From: Verrucomicrobiota bacterium
GTDB lineage: Bacteria > Verrucomicrobiota > Verrucomicrobiia > Chthoniobacterales > Chthoniobacteraceae
DNA length: 48,543 bases
NCBI GenBank assembly: GCA_003402745.1
Contig: QQND01000011.1
Coordinates: forward strand, 1-48,543
Direction of reading: 5' to 3'
The notes beneath the pieces were generated by a model that was not told the DNA's origin, ran no database searches, and was given only the letters and a program-made list of their open reading frames with translations. Shown here one piece after another: positions 1 to 6,939 of this stretch. Both the position numbers and the translations under genes were made by a program. Every line of letters starts with the position of its first letter. The first letter of the stretch is position 1.

Positions 1-359
1 ATGGGACAGCATCCATCTGAGAAAAAAATTCCGCCCGTAAAAGCTGCAATTGCCCCCACTCAAATTTCGCCGTTGTCTCTCTGTGAAATTACCTTCAGGA
101 ACTCGTTTTCCTCAGGCTGTGGGTTGGCTGTGTTCTGATATCATGGTTGACTTTACCCCTTCTGCCGCCTCCTTCGCCCTCGGTAAAGAGGGGGAATTTG
201 TATCCTGAGCTAAAACTCCGCAGGACAAAGTCACGGAGAAAATAAGAATGAACGTGCTGGATGGAGCATTCATGAACGGATTGATTCGCAGATTGAGGAC
301 TGGTACCGACGCACAAAGTTGACGCTCTTGCTGGCGCCAACACCTTTAATCATAATTCC
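1..359. other. Leading stretch with no recognisable gene
   Basis: No open frame here resembles a known protein. A 46-codon frame opens at base 1 and stops near 140, and an 82-codon frame runs on the minus strand, but neither shows family features. A TTGACG hexamer at 319-324 could be a -35 element for the downstream repressor gene. The AT-rich stretch at 345-356 does not give a convincing -10 at normal spacing. This is mostly the upstream region of the BlaI-type gene. Confidence 0.5.
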
Positions 360-396
360 CTACATTTGTAGTTGTCAACCCACTACATCCGTAGTG
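360..396. promoter_or_regulatory. Two BlaI/CopY-type operator dyads
   Basis: Two inverted repeats sit directly before the repressor gene. The first, CTACATTTGTAG (360-371), has 5-bp arms CTACA/TGTAG. The second, CACTACATCCGTAGTG (381-396), has perfect 6-bp arms CACTAC/GTAGTG. Both contain the TACA/TGTA-like core known for BlaI, MecI and CopY operators. Their centres are about 23 bp apart, roughly two helical turns. They lie 21 bp upstream of the ATG at 417, which fits autoregulation of the repressor and the M56 protease gene. The assignment is by pattern only. Confidence 0.7.
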
Positions 397-416
397 ATCT
401 TGAGGGAATATCTATC

Positions 417-797
417 ATGCCTTCGCCACCCGACATTTCCGAATCCGAGTGGACCCTATTGGAAGCTCTATGGGTGTCTTCTCCTCAGACTGCATCCGAG
501 CTAACCAAAACCCTGCGCCCGAGTATGAACTGGGCTGAAAACACCGTGCGCACCCTTTTGACACGCCTACTCGCCAAGGGCGCGATCAAAACGGGTGAGA
601 ACGCATCCGGCACGCGCACCTTTGAGCCCGCGGTGAAACGCGACACCTGCGTCCGGAGGGAGAGCGAGTCCTTCATGCAGCGCATTTTCGGCGGCGCGGC
701 AAAACCGCTGCTCGTCCACTTTGCGCAGAACAGCAAGCTGACTGCGGCGGAGATTCGTGAGCTGAAGGGAATTCTCGATCAATCTTTGAAACCCTGA
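417..797 (+). CDS. BlaI/MecI/CopY family transcriptional repressor
   Basis: This 126-residue protein matches the size of penicillinase-repressor family regulators. The N-terminal winged helix contains ISESEWTLLEALW, then a recognition region with NWAENTVRTLLTRLLAKGAI. The C-terminal half, with ESFMQRIFGGAAKPLLVHF, is typical of the dimerisation part. I chose the ATG at 417 because GAGGG lies about 11 bases upstream and the family N-terminus begins here; an in-frame ATG at 372 would place the second operator inside the gene. The gene ends 6 bases before the M56 protease gene, the classic BlaI-BlaR1 pairing. In that system the membrane protease causes cleavage of the repressor. No beta-lactamase gene is adjacent, so the regulated target is unknown. 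Confidence 0.9.
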   Translation: MPSPPDISESEWTLLEALWVSSPQTASELTKTLRPSMNWAENTVRTLLTRLLAKGAIKTGENASGTRTFEPAVKRDTCVRRESESFMQRIFGGAAKPLLVHFAQNSKLTAAEIRELKGILDQSLKP

Positions 798-803
798 CCT
801 GCC

Positions 804-2438
804 ATGAACTTTTTGACGCTCTTCGTGGACTGGCTCCTCGCGGCCAGCGCTCGTGCCTCATTGCTCACGGCCGCGGTGTTGATCATTCAGTTTCTGCTGC
901 AATACCGCGTGCCTGCGCGCTGGCGGTATGCAATGTGGATCCCAGTCTTCGTGGTACTGCTGGCGCCGAGTTTTCCGGAAAGCCATTGGAGTGTTCATTC
1001 CATCATCCGATCATTGCAGGCTCCTCTGGCTGCGCCCGTGACCATTGAGCCCCCTCGCGTTTTGGGCGTAAACGCTTTGGTTGTCGCAGACTTTCGGTGG
1101 GCCGTCTTCAGTTCATTGCAACAGATGATTCCCTTGGCGTGGCTCATCGGTTCCGCAGGGATTGCGTTGTTTCAGCTTGGAGCGTTCGTACAGACGCTAC
1201 GGCGTTTCAGACGCAGCCAGGTCCCGGCAAGTGATGCGTTGTTAAACGAAATCGCCGCGTTGGCACGCGATGTCGGCCTTCGCCGGACTCCGCGCGTCTG
1301 CATGGCCAGGGAGATCCGCACGCCTGCCGTCACAGGGTTGCTGCATCCCATGCTCCTTCTCCCAGTCAACATCGAGGGAACTCTCACTGTCAGGGAATTG
1401 CAGTTTGTGCTCAGGCATGAACTCACCCACATCAAGCGCGGCGATCTCCCGCTCAACGCGTTGCTTTGCGTGCTTTTGTCCCTGCATTGGTTCAATCCGA
1501 TGCTCTGGTTTGCCTTCTTCAAAGCGCGACTGGACCGAGAGTCAGCCTGCGACGATGAAGTGCTCCAACAGGAACCGCGGCCGGGGCGTGTCGCCTACGG
1601 ACACACTCTTCTTAAGGTGGAGAGCGCCTTCGGTTATGACGAACTCAGCCTCGGCTTCGTGGGCATCTTCCAGCGCGGCGCCGCACTTCGTTCACGCATT
1701 CAATTCATCGCAAAAGAACCAACCCAGCATCCAACCATGAAAAGCACGCTCAGCATCAGCATCGCGCTCCTCACCTTTCTCGGCGTTACCAAAGCCGCCC
1801 CGGCGGACACCAATGCGCCACAAGTCCTGATTGAGGCGCATTTCATCGAATTCAGTGAGGAAGCCAAGACATTGCTGACGCCTTTCGCTATCACTCCGGT
1901 TTCATCAAACGTCATAGGAATGCTCGACGATATTCAATTTAGCGCATTCATGAAGAAGCTCGGAGGCGCCAAAGGGGTGGACGTGCTAGCGGCACCACGG
2001 GTGACCTGTCGATCCGGCCAGGCGGGCAAGATCGAAATCGGTCGCGAATTCGCGTACAAGGACGCTGAAGACAAGGCCTCCACAAAGAACCTCGGGATAA
2101 AGCTTACGCTGCTTTCTAAGGTCTCTGGAGCGGATCAGATAGATTTGGATCTCTCAACGCAGATCTCAGAATTTGAGGGCTATCTCAAGCACGCTAGCGG
2201 GGTAAACCAACCTATTTTCCATGAGCGAAAATTGACTGCGAATGTCAGTATCACTCCTGGGCAAACCGTCGTCCTCGGATTTCCTGCCCACTCCGCGAAG
2301 CAAACCACCGAAGATCGCTCGGCAGGGCGCGTCACCACAAAGACGGAAAACGTCACCAAGCACACGATGGTTTTCGTCACGGCGCGTCTCGTCGATTCCG
2401 CCGACGGAAAACCGGTTGATCCCAAACTACGAAATTGA
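804..2438 (+). CDS. BlaR1-type M56 membrane metalloprotease with secretin-like sensor domain
   Basis: The 544-residue protein has hydrophobic segments near residues 5-32, 43-56, 108-130 and 215-240, and a final one at about 312-332. The zinc motif HELTH is at 205-209, followed by HWFNPMLWF and DRESACDDEVL, as in BlaR1/MecR1. After the last membrane segment the sensor is not a penicillin-binding domain. Residues about 340-535 (VLIEAHFIEF, VLAAPRVTCRSGQ, ITPGQTVVLGF, MVFVTARLVD) resemble the short type II/III secretion (secretin) domain. By analogy with BlaR1 it would sense a periplasmic signal and trigger loss of the adjacent repressor. An internal ATG at 1738 opens a signal-peptide-like stretch, but the frame is continuous, so I read one fused protein. 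Confidence 0.85.
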   Translation: MNFLTLFVDWLLAASARASLLTAAVLIIQFLLQYRVPARWRYAMWIPVFVVLLAPSFPESHWSVHSIIRSLQAPLAAPVTIEPPRVLGVNALVVADFRWAVFSSLQQMIPLAWLIGSAGIALFQLGAFVQTLRRFRRSQVPASDALLNEIAALARDVGLRRTPRVCMAREIRTPAVTGLLHPMLLLPVNIEGTLTVRELQFVLRHELTHIKRGDLPLNALLCVLLSLHWFNPMLWFAFFKARLDRESACDDEVLQQEPRPGRVAYGHTLLKVESAFGYDELSLGFVGIFQRGAALRSRIQFIAKEPTQHPTMKSTLSISIALLTFLGVTKAAPADTNAPQVLIEAHFIEFSEEAKTLLTPFAITPVSSNVIGMLDDIQFSAFMKKLGGAKGVDVLAAPRVTCRSGQAGKIEIGREFAYKDAEDKASTKNLGIKLTLLSKVSGADQIDLDLSTQISEFEGYLKHASGVNQPIFHERKLTANVSITPGQTVVLGFPAHSAKQTTEDRSAGRVTTKTENVTKHTMVFVTARLVDSADGKPVDPKLRN

Positions 2439-2785
2439 AAAGACATTATTCTGCCGGCGGCAGATTAAGCGAGCTGACGAAGGACAGGGTCGATTTTTTG
2501 CAAAAATAGCCGCTGCTGTTGAATTTTCGTTATTCCGCAGCCTCTTCGTCGTCGTCACTCCTGCGGAGGTCGCCCACGATCCAAAAGCCCGCCGCCACTC
2601 TGCAACCTTTGGGGCCAGACGCTGCAACACGTCGGCGTCGAAACCGAGAAATTCGGCACAAGCAAAGACAGACAATCGCCGGGCTCGATGTAGCCTGAAC
2701 CGACTACCGCGCAGAATCCAAAACGACGTCACTATCCTCCCAGCTCAGATCCGATCCCGCTGAAAATCCAGCCCCCTATCATTCA
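2439..2785. other. Non-coding gap with a hairpin just after the M56 gene
   Basis: No gene is recognisable in these 347 bases. A short inverted repeat TCTGCC-GGC-GGCAGA at 2450-2464 begins 12 bases after the M56 stop and is followed by TTAA only, so it is at best a weak terminator. A 101-codon minus-strand frame covers much of the region but resembles nothing I know. The remainder would hold the promoter of the DUF1080 gene. Confidence 0.45.
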
Positions 2786-3907
2786 ATGAAAAACGTATTC
2801 ACTATTTTAACAATGTGCGCGGTCCTGGCGGGGACTGGAGTGGCCCCAGCGCAGACGTTGACCCCAGAGACTGAGGCGGCCACCAAGAAGCTCTTCGATG
2901 CTCAGGCAATCGGAGTCGAGCTGAAGTTTCAGGGTGAATACGTCGGCAAGGATGGTGAGAAGTCGGTAGGTGCTCAAGTGGTGGCACGCGGCGGGAAGTC
3001 CTTTCATGCGTTGGTCCTCGACGGCGGATTGCCGGGCGAGGGTTGGAATGGGGAGACCTATGGCCTGCTGGAGAGCGGCGTGTTGTCGGATGGTCGAGCG
3101 GAGTTTCGTTCGCCGACAGACGAGGGAGTCAGCGCGGTTCTGGATGAGAACGGACTGACACTGAAGCGCGGTGGGCGACTGATTCGTTTGCAGCGAGTCG
3201 AGCGTAAGAGCGCAACGCTCGGTCAGCAACCGCCTGCAGGAGCGATCGTATTGTTTGGCGGAGCGTCTCCCAACATGGACGCATTCGAAGAGCGCAAAGA
3301 CATTGAAGGCATGACCGCACCGACGATGTTTGAAGGACACATGCTCGCGGGAGCCGTCACAAAGCGGCAATTCCGAGACTATCGGTTGCATGTGGAGTTC
3401 ATGACGGACTGGGAACCGCAGAACATACCGTGGCGCCGCGCGGATGCGGGGATCTACATGCTCTCGCGGTACGAAGTCGCGATCGGCGATAGCTTTGGCT
3501 TCGACTTTGATCTATCCGGAGCGACGAGCCCTCACCGCGGCAGGTTGCTCGATGAGAGGAGCACCTCATCGAAGTTTCCGGTGGCGAAGAACACCAACGC
3601 GCCGCGCGTCTGTGGAAGCGTTTTTACCTACCCAAGCAAAGTGCCGAACTCGTGCCTGCCGCCCCTGGTGTGGCAGACGCTCGACATCGAATTCACGGCA
3701 CCTCGTTTCGACGCCAATGGAAAGAAAACGTCGAAGGCGGAGCTCTCGGTAGATTTGAACGGTCACAAAACTGTCGAGAGGCAAGAGGTCAACGGCCCCA
3801 CGCCCCACGGCTTCAAAGGCCCAGAAACGTCCGATGGTCCAATTTGGTTTGAAGCCTTCGGACGCCGCGTGCTGTATCGCAACATCTGGGTTTTGGAGAG
3901 GCAGTAG
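2786..3907 (+). CDS. Exported DUF1080 (3-keto-disaccharide hydrolase-type) protein
   Basis: The 373-residue protein starts with a signal peptide ending near VAPAQT (residues about 1-23). The C-terminal half, from about residue 155, is a DUF1080 domain with a jelly-roll (glucanase/lectin-like) fold. Recognisable pieces are AIVLFGG, DYRLHVEFMTDW, ADAGIYMLSRYEVAIGDSFG, VWQTLDIEFTAPRFD and PIWFEAFGRRVLYRNIWV. Some members of the family hydrolyse 3-keto-glycosides; many others are uncharacterised. The first half, residues 25-150, is a less familiar module. The gene stands alone on the plus strand and converges with the esterase gene. The family assignment is firm, the substrate unknown. Confidence 0.85.
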   Translation: MKNVFTILTMCAVLAGTGVAPAQTLTPETEAATKKLFDAQAIGVELKFQGEYVGKDGEKSVGAQVVARGGKSFHALVLDGGLPGEGWNGETYGLLESGVLSDGRAEFRSPTDEGVSAVLDENGLTLKRGGRLIRLQRVERKSATLGQQPPAGAIVLFGGASPNMDAFEERKDIEGMTAPTMFEGHMLAGAVTKRQFRDYRLHVEFMTDWEPQNIPWRRADAGIYMLSRYEVAIGDSFGFDFDLSGATSPHRGRLLDERSTSSKFPVAKNTNAPRVCGSVFTYPSKVPNSCLPPLVWQTLDIEFTAPRFDANGKKTSKAELSVDLNGHKTVERQEVNGPTPHGFKGPETSDGPIWFEAFGRRVLYRNIWVLERQ

Positions 3908-4142
3908 GATCTGCCCGCACGGAAGTCCCACCGTTTGAGGTTTAGCACCCGCTCTCTGAAGCGTCTGCCGCATGTTTGGGTGAGTCGGCGGAAAAACCAG
4001 GCTCTCTGTGTGGTGGATCGGAGGGGATCTGGTTAGCCCGATGTGCCTGTGCTGTGCATCGTAAGCAAGGGAACGCGAATTTTAGTGCTTTCGGAGCGCG
4101 GCGTTCGCGGGGCGGTTTCAACTGGGGACTCGGCCGTGCCGG

Positions 4143-5429
4143 TCATGGTTGGGCTTGCTGGAATTCGCTCGATACGGAAAGTCCACGTTCATCAACGAGG
4201 TTGATAAATCCTGCTACAAACCCTGCGGGTAAGGGGAAACTCGCCTGCTGAGTGCCATCCGCCCAAGGCGTCGGGATCGGAACTTGCAGATCGGATACGA
4301 TATATTTGACGTGTTCCCAATCTTTACGGGGTTCGCCTGAGACGGTGATGGGAGGGATGGGGTCGGTTGTAAAACAGATCTGGGCTTTGGCGAGGGGTGT
4401 AACGTTTTTCCAGTTCAACGTGAGCTCACCTTTGCCGAGCGTGGTTTTGGTAATTCTTGCCAGCGGCGCGGTGCCGCGGGTGACGCTGTCCGCGAAGGCG
4501 TAGATTTCCGAGACGGCCTGTTTGCCTGTTTCTTTCCACTGATGGCCGTGGCCTTGAGTGGGCAGAAGGCTCATCCATGAATTTGGCCCGGTCTCCTTCC
4601 ATGAACGCGTGGTCATGGTGGGGACGCCGTATTTATCATTGATACCGTTAATCCAGAGCCACTGAGCCTTGGACTTTGGATTGGGATAAAAATTGGCCGG
4701 ATCCCAGAGTTTTGTAGCCGGGTTGTCGTTCATGTACCCGGACCAGACGTTGCCCATATCGAGGTGCCCGCCGATGTATTGGGGAACGACAAACGCGAGA
4801 CGTTCGTCGACGCCGGCAACAGTGCTGCAGATCACGGAACCCCAGGAGATGCCGACGATTCCGATACGACTGGCGTCGATTTCGGGGCGAGCGGCGAGCA
4901 GAGAGACGGCGCGTATGGTGTTGGCGACGGCGTGGTACATCCACTGGTCTTCGAGAGGGACGGAGAAATCGGCGAAAGTGCCGTAGCGTTGCGGGCCGCC
5001 CTGCCACGAGAGGTTCAGGCTATTGATGGTGATCCAATGGGGTGCTATCTGGGGAGTGTTCGCGTTGACCTCGGTTTTGAGCGGAATCTGCCCCTCGTTA
5101 TCCAGCGCAATCGCGGCATATCCTTTGGAATTCCAATATTTGACCCATTCGGCAAACGCGCTTCCGCCTCCGCCATGAGCCAGCACGACTGCCGGGAATT
5201 TCCCCGAACCGTTTTTAGGGAAGCCGAGATAAGCGAAAAAACGAGTGGGTTTGCCTTGGTAGGGCAGCCCTTCGACGTAGAGGCTTTGGAGGCCGTCGAC
5301 GTTGGCTTCCTTGGCGGCCTCAGTGGACGGGGCTTTGGAAAGCGTGCTGAGATCCCATTTGATGGGGCTATCAGCGTGGAGAGCGGCGATCGGAACAAGG
5401 AAAAAAGCGGCGAAAGAGAGAGATGACAT
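4143..5429 (-). CDS. Exported alpha/beta hydrolase, acetyl xylan esterase/dienelactone hydrolase-like
   Basis: The 428-residue protein has a signal peptide ending near AALHAD (residue 20). The alpha/beta-hydrolase core has the oxyanion strand FPAVVLAHGGGGS (78-90), nucleophile elbow GISWGS with Ser195, an Asp at about 265 in INGINDKYGVP, and a His in TQGHGHQW (294 or 296). The layout resembles acetyl xylan esterase and related deacetylases, suggesting removal of acyl groups from polysaccharides in the periplasm. The tail after about 320 looks like a small beta-sandwich extension. The gene stands alone, convergent with DUF1080, with DUF6807 upstream on the same strand after a 194-base gap. The exact substrate is not inferable. 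Confidence 0.75.
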   Translation of the reverse strand: MSSLSFAAFFLVPIAALHADSPIKWDLSTLSKAPSTEAAKEANVDGLQSLYVEGLPYQGKPTRFFAYLGFPKNGSGKFPAVVLAHGGGGSAFAEWVKYWNSKGYAAIALDNEGQIPLKTEVNANTPQIAPHWITINSLNLSWQGGPQRYGTFADFSVPLEDQWMYHAVANTIRAVSLLAARPEIDASRIGIVGISWGSVICSTVAGVDERLAFVVPQYIGGHLDMGNVWSGYMNDNPATKLWDPANFYPNPKSKAQWLWINGINDKYGVPTMTTRSWKETGPNSWMSLLPTQGHGHQWKETGKQAVSEIYAFADSVTRGTAPLARITKTTLGKGELTLNWKNVTPLAKAQICFTTDPIPPITVSGEPRKDWEHVKYIVSDLQVPIPTPWADGTQQASFPLPAGFVAGFINLVDERGLSVSSEFQQAQP

Positions 5430-5623
5430 GAGGTTGTCGAATTACGCGAGATCCCGAAAACTTGAAAGAACTTCAGTGCGCCCCACGAAGACACCGCACG
5501 CGCGGCCTTCGGAAATGGCGCGAAACGGACCATCATTTTAAGCCGGCAGCGTATTGATCATGGGCAGTTCATGGAACGTGTGGCTGCAAACGCGGTGCCC
5601 TCACAAAGCGAGACCATTTCTAA

Positions 5624-6613
5624 TTACCGTGCCGCAGAATATGCGTCGAAAACCCTATCTATCTTAGTCGGAGCGGGCTCGCCCTTCTCAATGAGAATCC
5701 GATAGCGTTGGGTCAAAGAAGCACCTGAAGTGATCGTGTGACTCACCTTATCGACACCCTTTTCCACCGCGGTTGCCTGCTGCTTTTGAGCCTCGCGAGA
5801 TGCCTCAAAATCGGATTTCCCAAAGGGATTCGCCGCAAACAATCCGTAGTCGCGAACATGCCACCACGTCGGATGATTCAAGTTCAACGGATGATCCATC
5901 ATCGTGATAGAAACCACGCCCCCGCTCGAATCTGGCCCATAGTAAGACACCCAATTTCCCCGGGTTCCCCATGCCTCCGTATCGCGTTTTCCCGTGCTGG
6001 TTAGAATATGACCCCGCCCCTCGTCGGCGCTGTACTTGTGTCCTGGCATCGCAATAGAAGGCGCCACACGTATGCCCATGGCTCCTTCTTTCGTCTCGCG
6101 AAAACTGACGTCCCCCGCACTCGCAATGAACGTAAAAGTTAAATCGATCTGCCGCGCCCCATCCGGCAAGGCTACGATCACAAAACGACGCTCATCGCTT
6201 AACACTGTCTCGCCTTTCGCAGACGTCCATCTCGCCTTTGCGGAGAACGAAGCCCTGTTTGCCTCTGCGTGAATGTCTCGAAACTCTGTATGTTCGACAC
6301 GCCCAGAGTTCGGCGGAAAGGCCCAGAAATTCAAGCCGTTCACACCGTCGTGCCCAAACCAAACCGAACTGTGATGCACATGGTCAAATTTTTCGCCCGC
6401 AGGTGTTGGATATTCACGCGTGACGCCCACCCCGTTTGGACCAATCACCGGATAAAAGTAGGGCCGCTGCGTGTCTTTGACAACGTACTCCGTGAAAAGA
6501 GCACCATCGACCTCGATCCTAAGGCCTTTCTCCGTGGGTTTGATAGCGACAACTTGAGCATACGCGACAGCGCTCACAAAAAAACAAGCCATCACTGGAA
6601 GCGATACATTCAT
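5624..6613 (-). CDS. Exported DUF6807 protein (often mislabelled PmoA)
   Basis: This 329-residue protein has a signal peptide ending at AVAYAQ. It shows the DUF6807 pattern: YVVKDTQRPYFYPVIGPNGV, EKFDHVHHSSVWFGHDGVNG, GLNFWAFP, RGNWVSYYGP and HPTWWHVRDYGLFAANPFG near the end. Database entries often call the family methane oxygenase PmoA, but the sequence is soluble and exported and has no membrane helices like the real PmoA, so that name should be ignored. Related genes sit near carbohydrate catabolism genes in PVC bacteria and Bacteroidota; the His-rich HVHHSS stretch may bind metal. A GAGG sequence lies about 8 bases before the ATG, unlike most genes here. Confidence 0.8.
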   Translation of the reverse strand: MNVSLPVMACFFVSAVAYAQVVAIKPTEKGLRIEVDGALFTEYVVKDTQRPYFYPVIGPNGVGVTREYPTPAGEKFDHVHHSSVWFGHDGVNGLNFWAFPPNSGRVEHTEFRDIHAEANRASFSAKARWTSAKGETVLSDERRFVIVALPDGARQIDLTFTFIASAGDVSFRETKEGAMGIRVAPSIAMPGHKYSADEGRGHILTSTGKRDTEAWGTRGNWVSYYGPDSSGGVVSITMMDHPLNLNHPTWWHVRDYGLFAANPFGKSDFEASREAQKQQATAVEKGVDKVSHTITSGASLTQRYRILIEKGEPAPTKIDRVFDAYSAAR

Positions 6614-6939
6614 GGGAGGTCCTCGATCACATCTACGAAAAACATTTAACGCTCATCTGCCTTTCTGTCCAAGACCCATCGCCAACAAACCTGCGTATAT
6701 TTTCGTAAGTTCCCTTAGCCTTGAGCTAATATTAAAGAGCTCTAAGTCGAAACTCGGAAACGGAATTTGATCAGGATCTTGCCCAAGGAATCCCGCAGAC
6801 ACACCGCCCGCAGGGCGACACCGCTGCAGGCGTTTGAACATTCGCACAGAACTGTGCGCATAGATTGCCAATTGCCTCAGAATCAGTCTTGGAAAAGGAA
6901 GGCGACCGGATATCACTAAGGCCTTACCCCTTGCTTTCG
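6614..6939. promoter_or_regulatory. Divergent intergenic region with a 16-bp palindrome
   Basis: This region separates DUF6807 (minus) from the DUF1592 gene (plus) and must hold both promoters. The clearest element is CGCACAGAACTGTGCG at 6843-6858, with perfect 7-bp arms around a 2-base centre, about 80 bases before the DUF1592 start. It may be an operator for a dimeric regulator. A 103-codon minus-strand frame across the region is not recognisable as a protein. Confidence 0.45.

Noticed and set aside
95-343. 82-codon minus-strand frame at the window start
   Set aside because: No family features; composition looks like chance in an intergenic region.
1738-2438. Separate exported secretin-like gene starting inside the M56 frame
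   Set aside because: The signal-like stretch at 312-332 is better explained as the last membrane helix of the BlaR1-type protein; the frame is continuous and no promoter or ribosome site is evident.
2427-2732. 101-codon minus-strand frame in the gap after the M56 gene
   Set aside because: A continuous frame with plausible composition but no recognisable motif, overlapping the M56 end on the other strand. I could not support it as a gene or a transposase remnant.
5624-6613. Methane monooxygenase subunit PmoA
   Set aside because: The usual database label for this family, but the protein is exported, soluble and lacks membrane helices; it is DUF6807.
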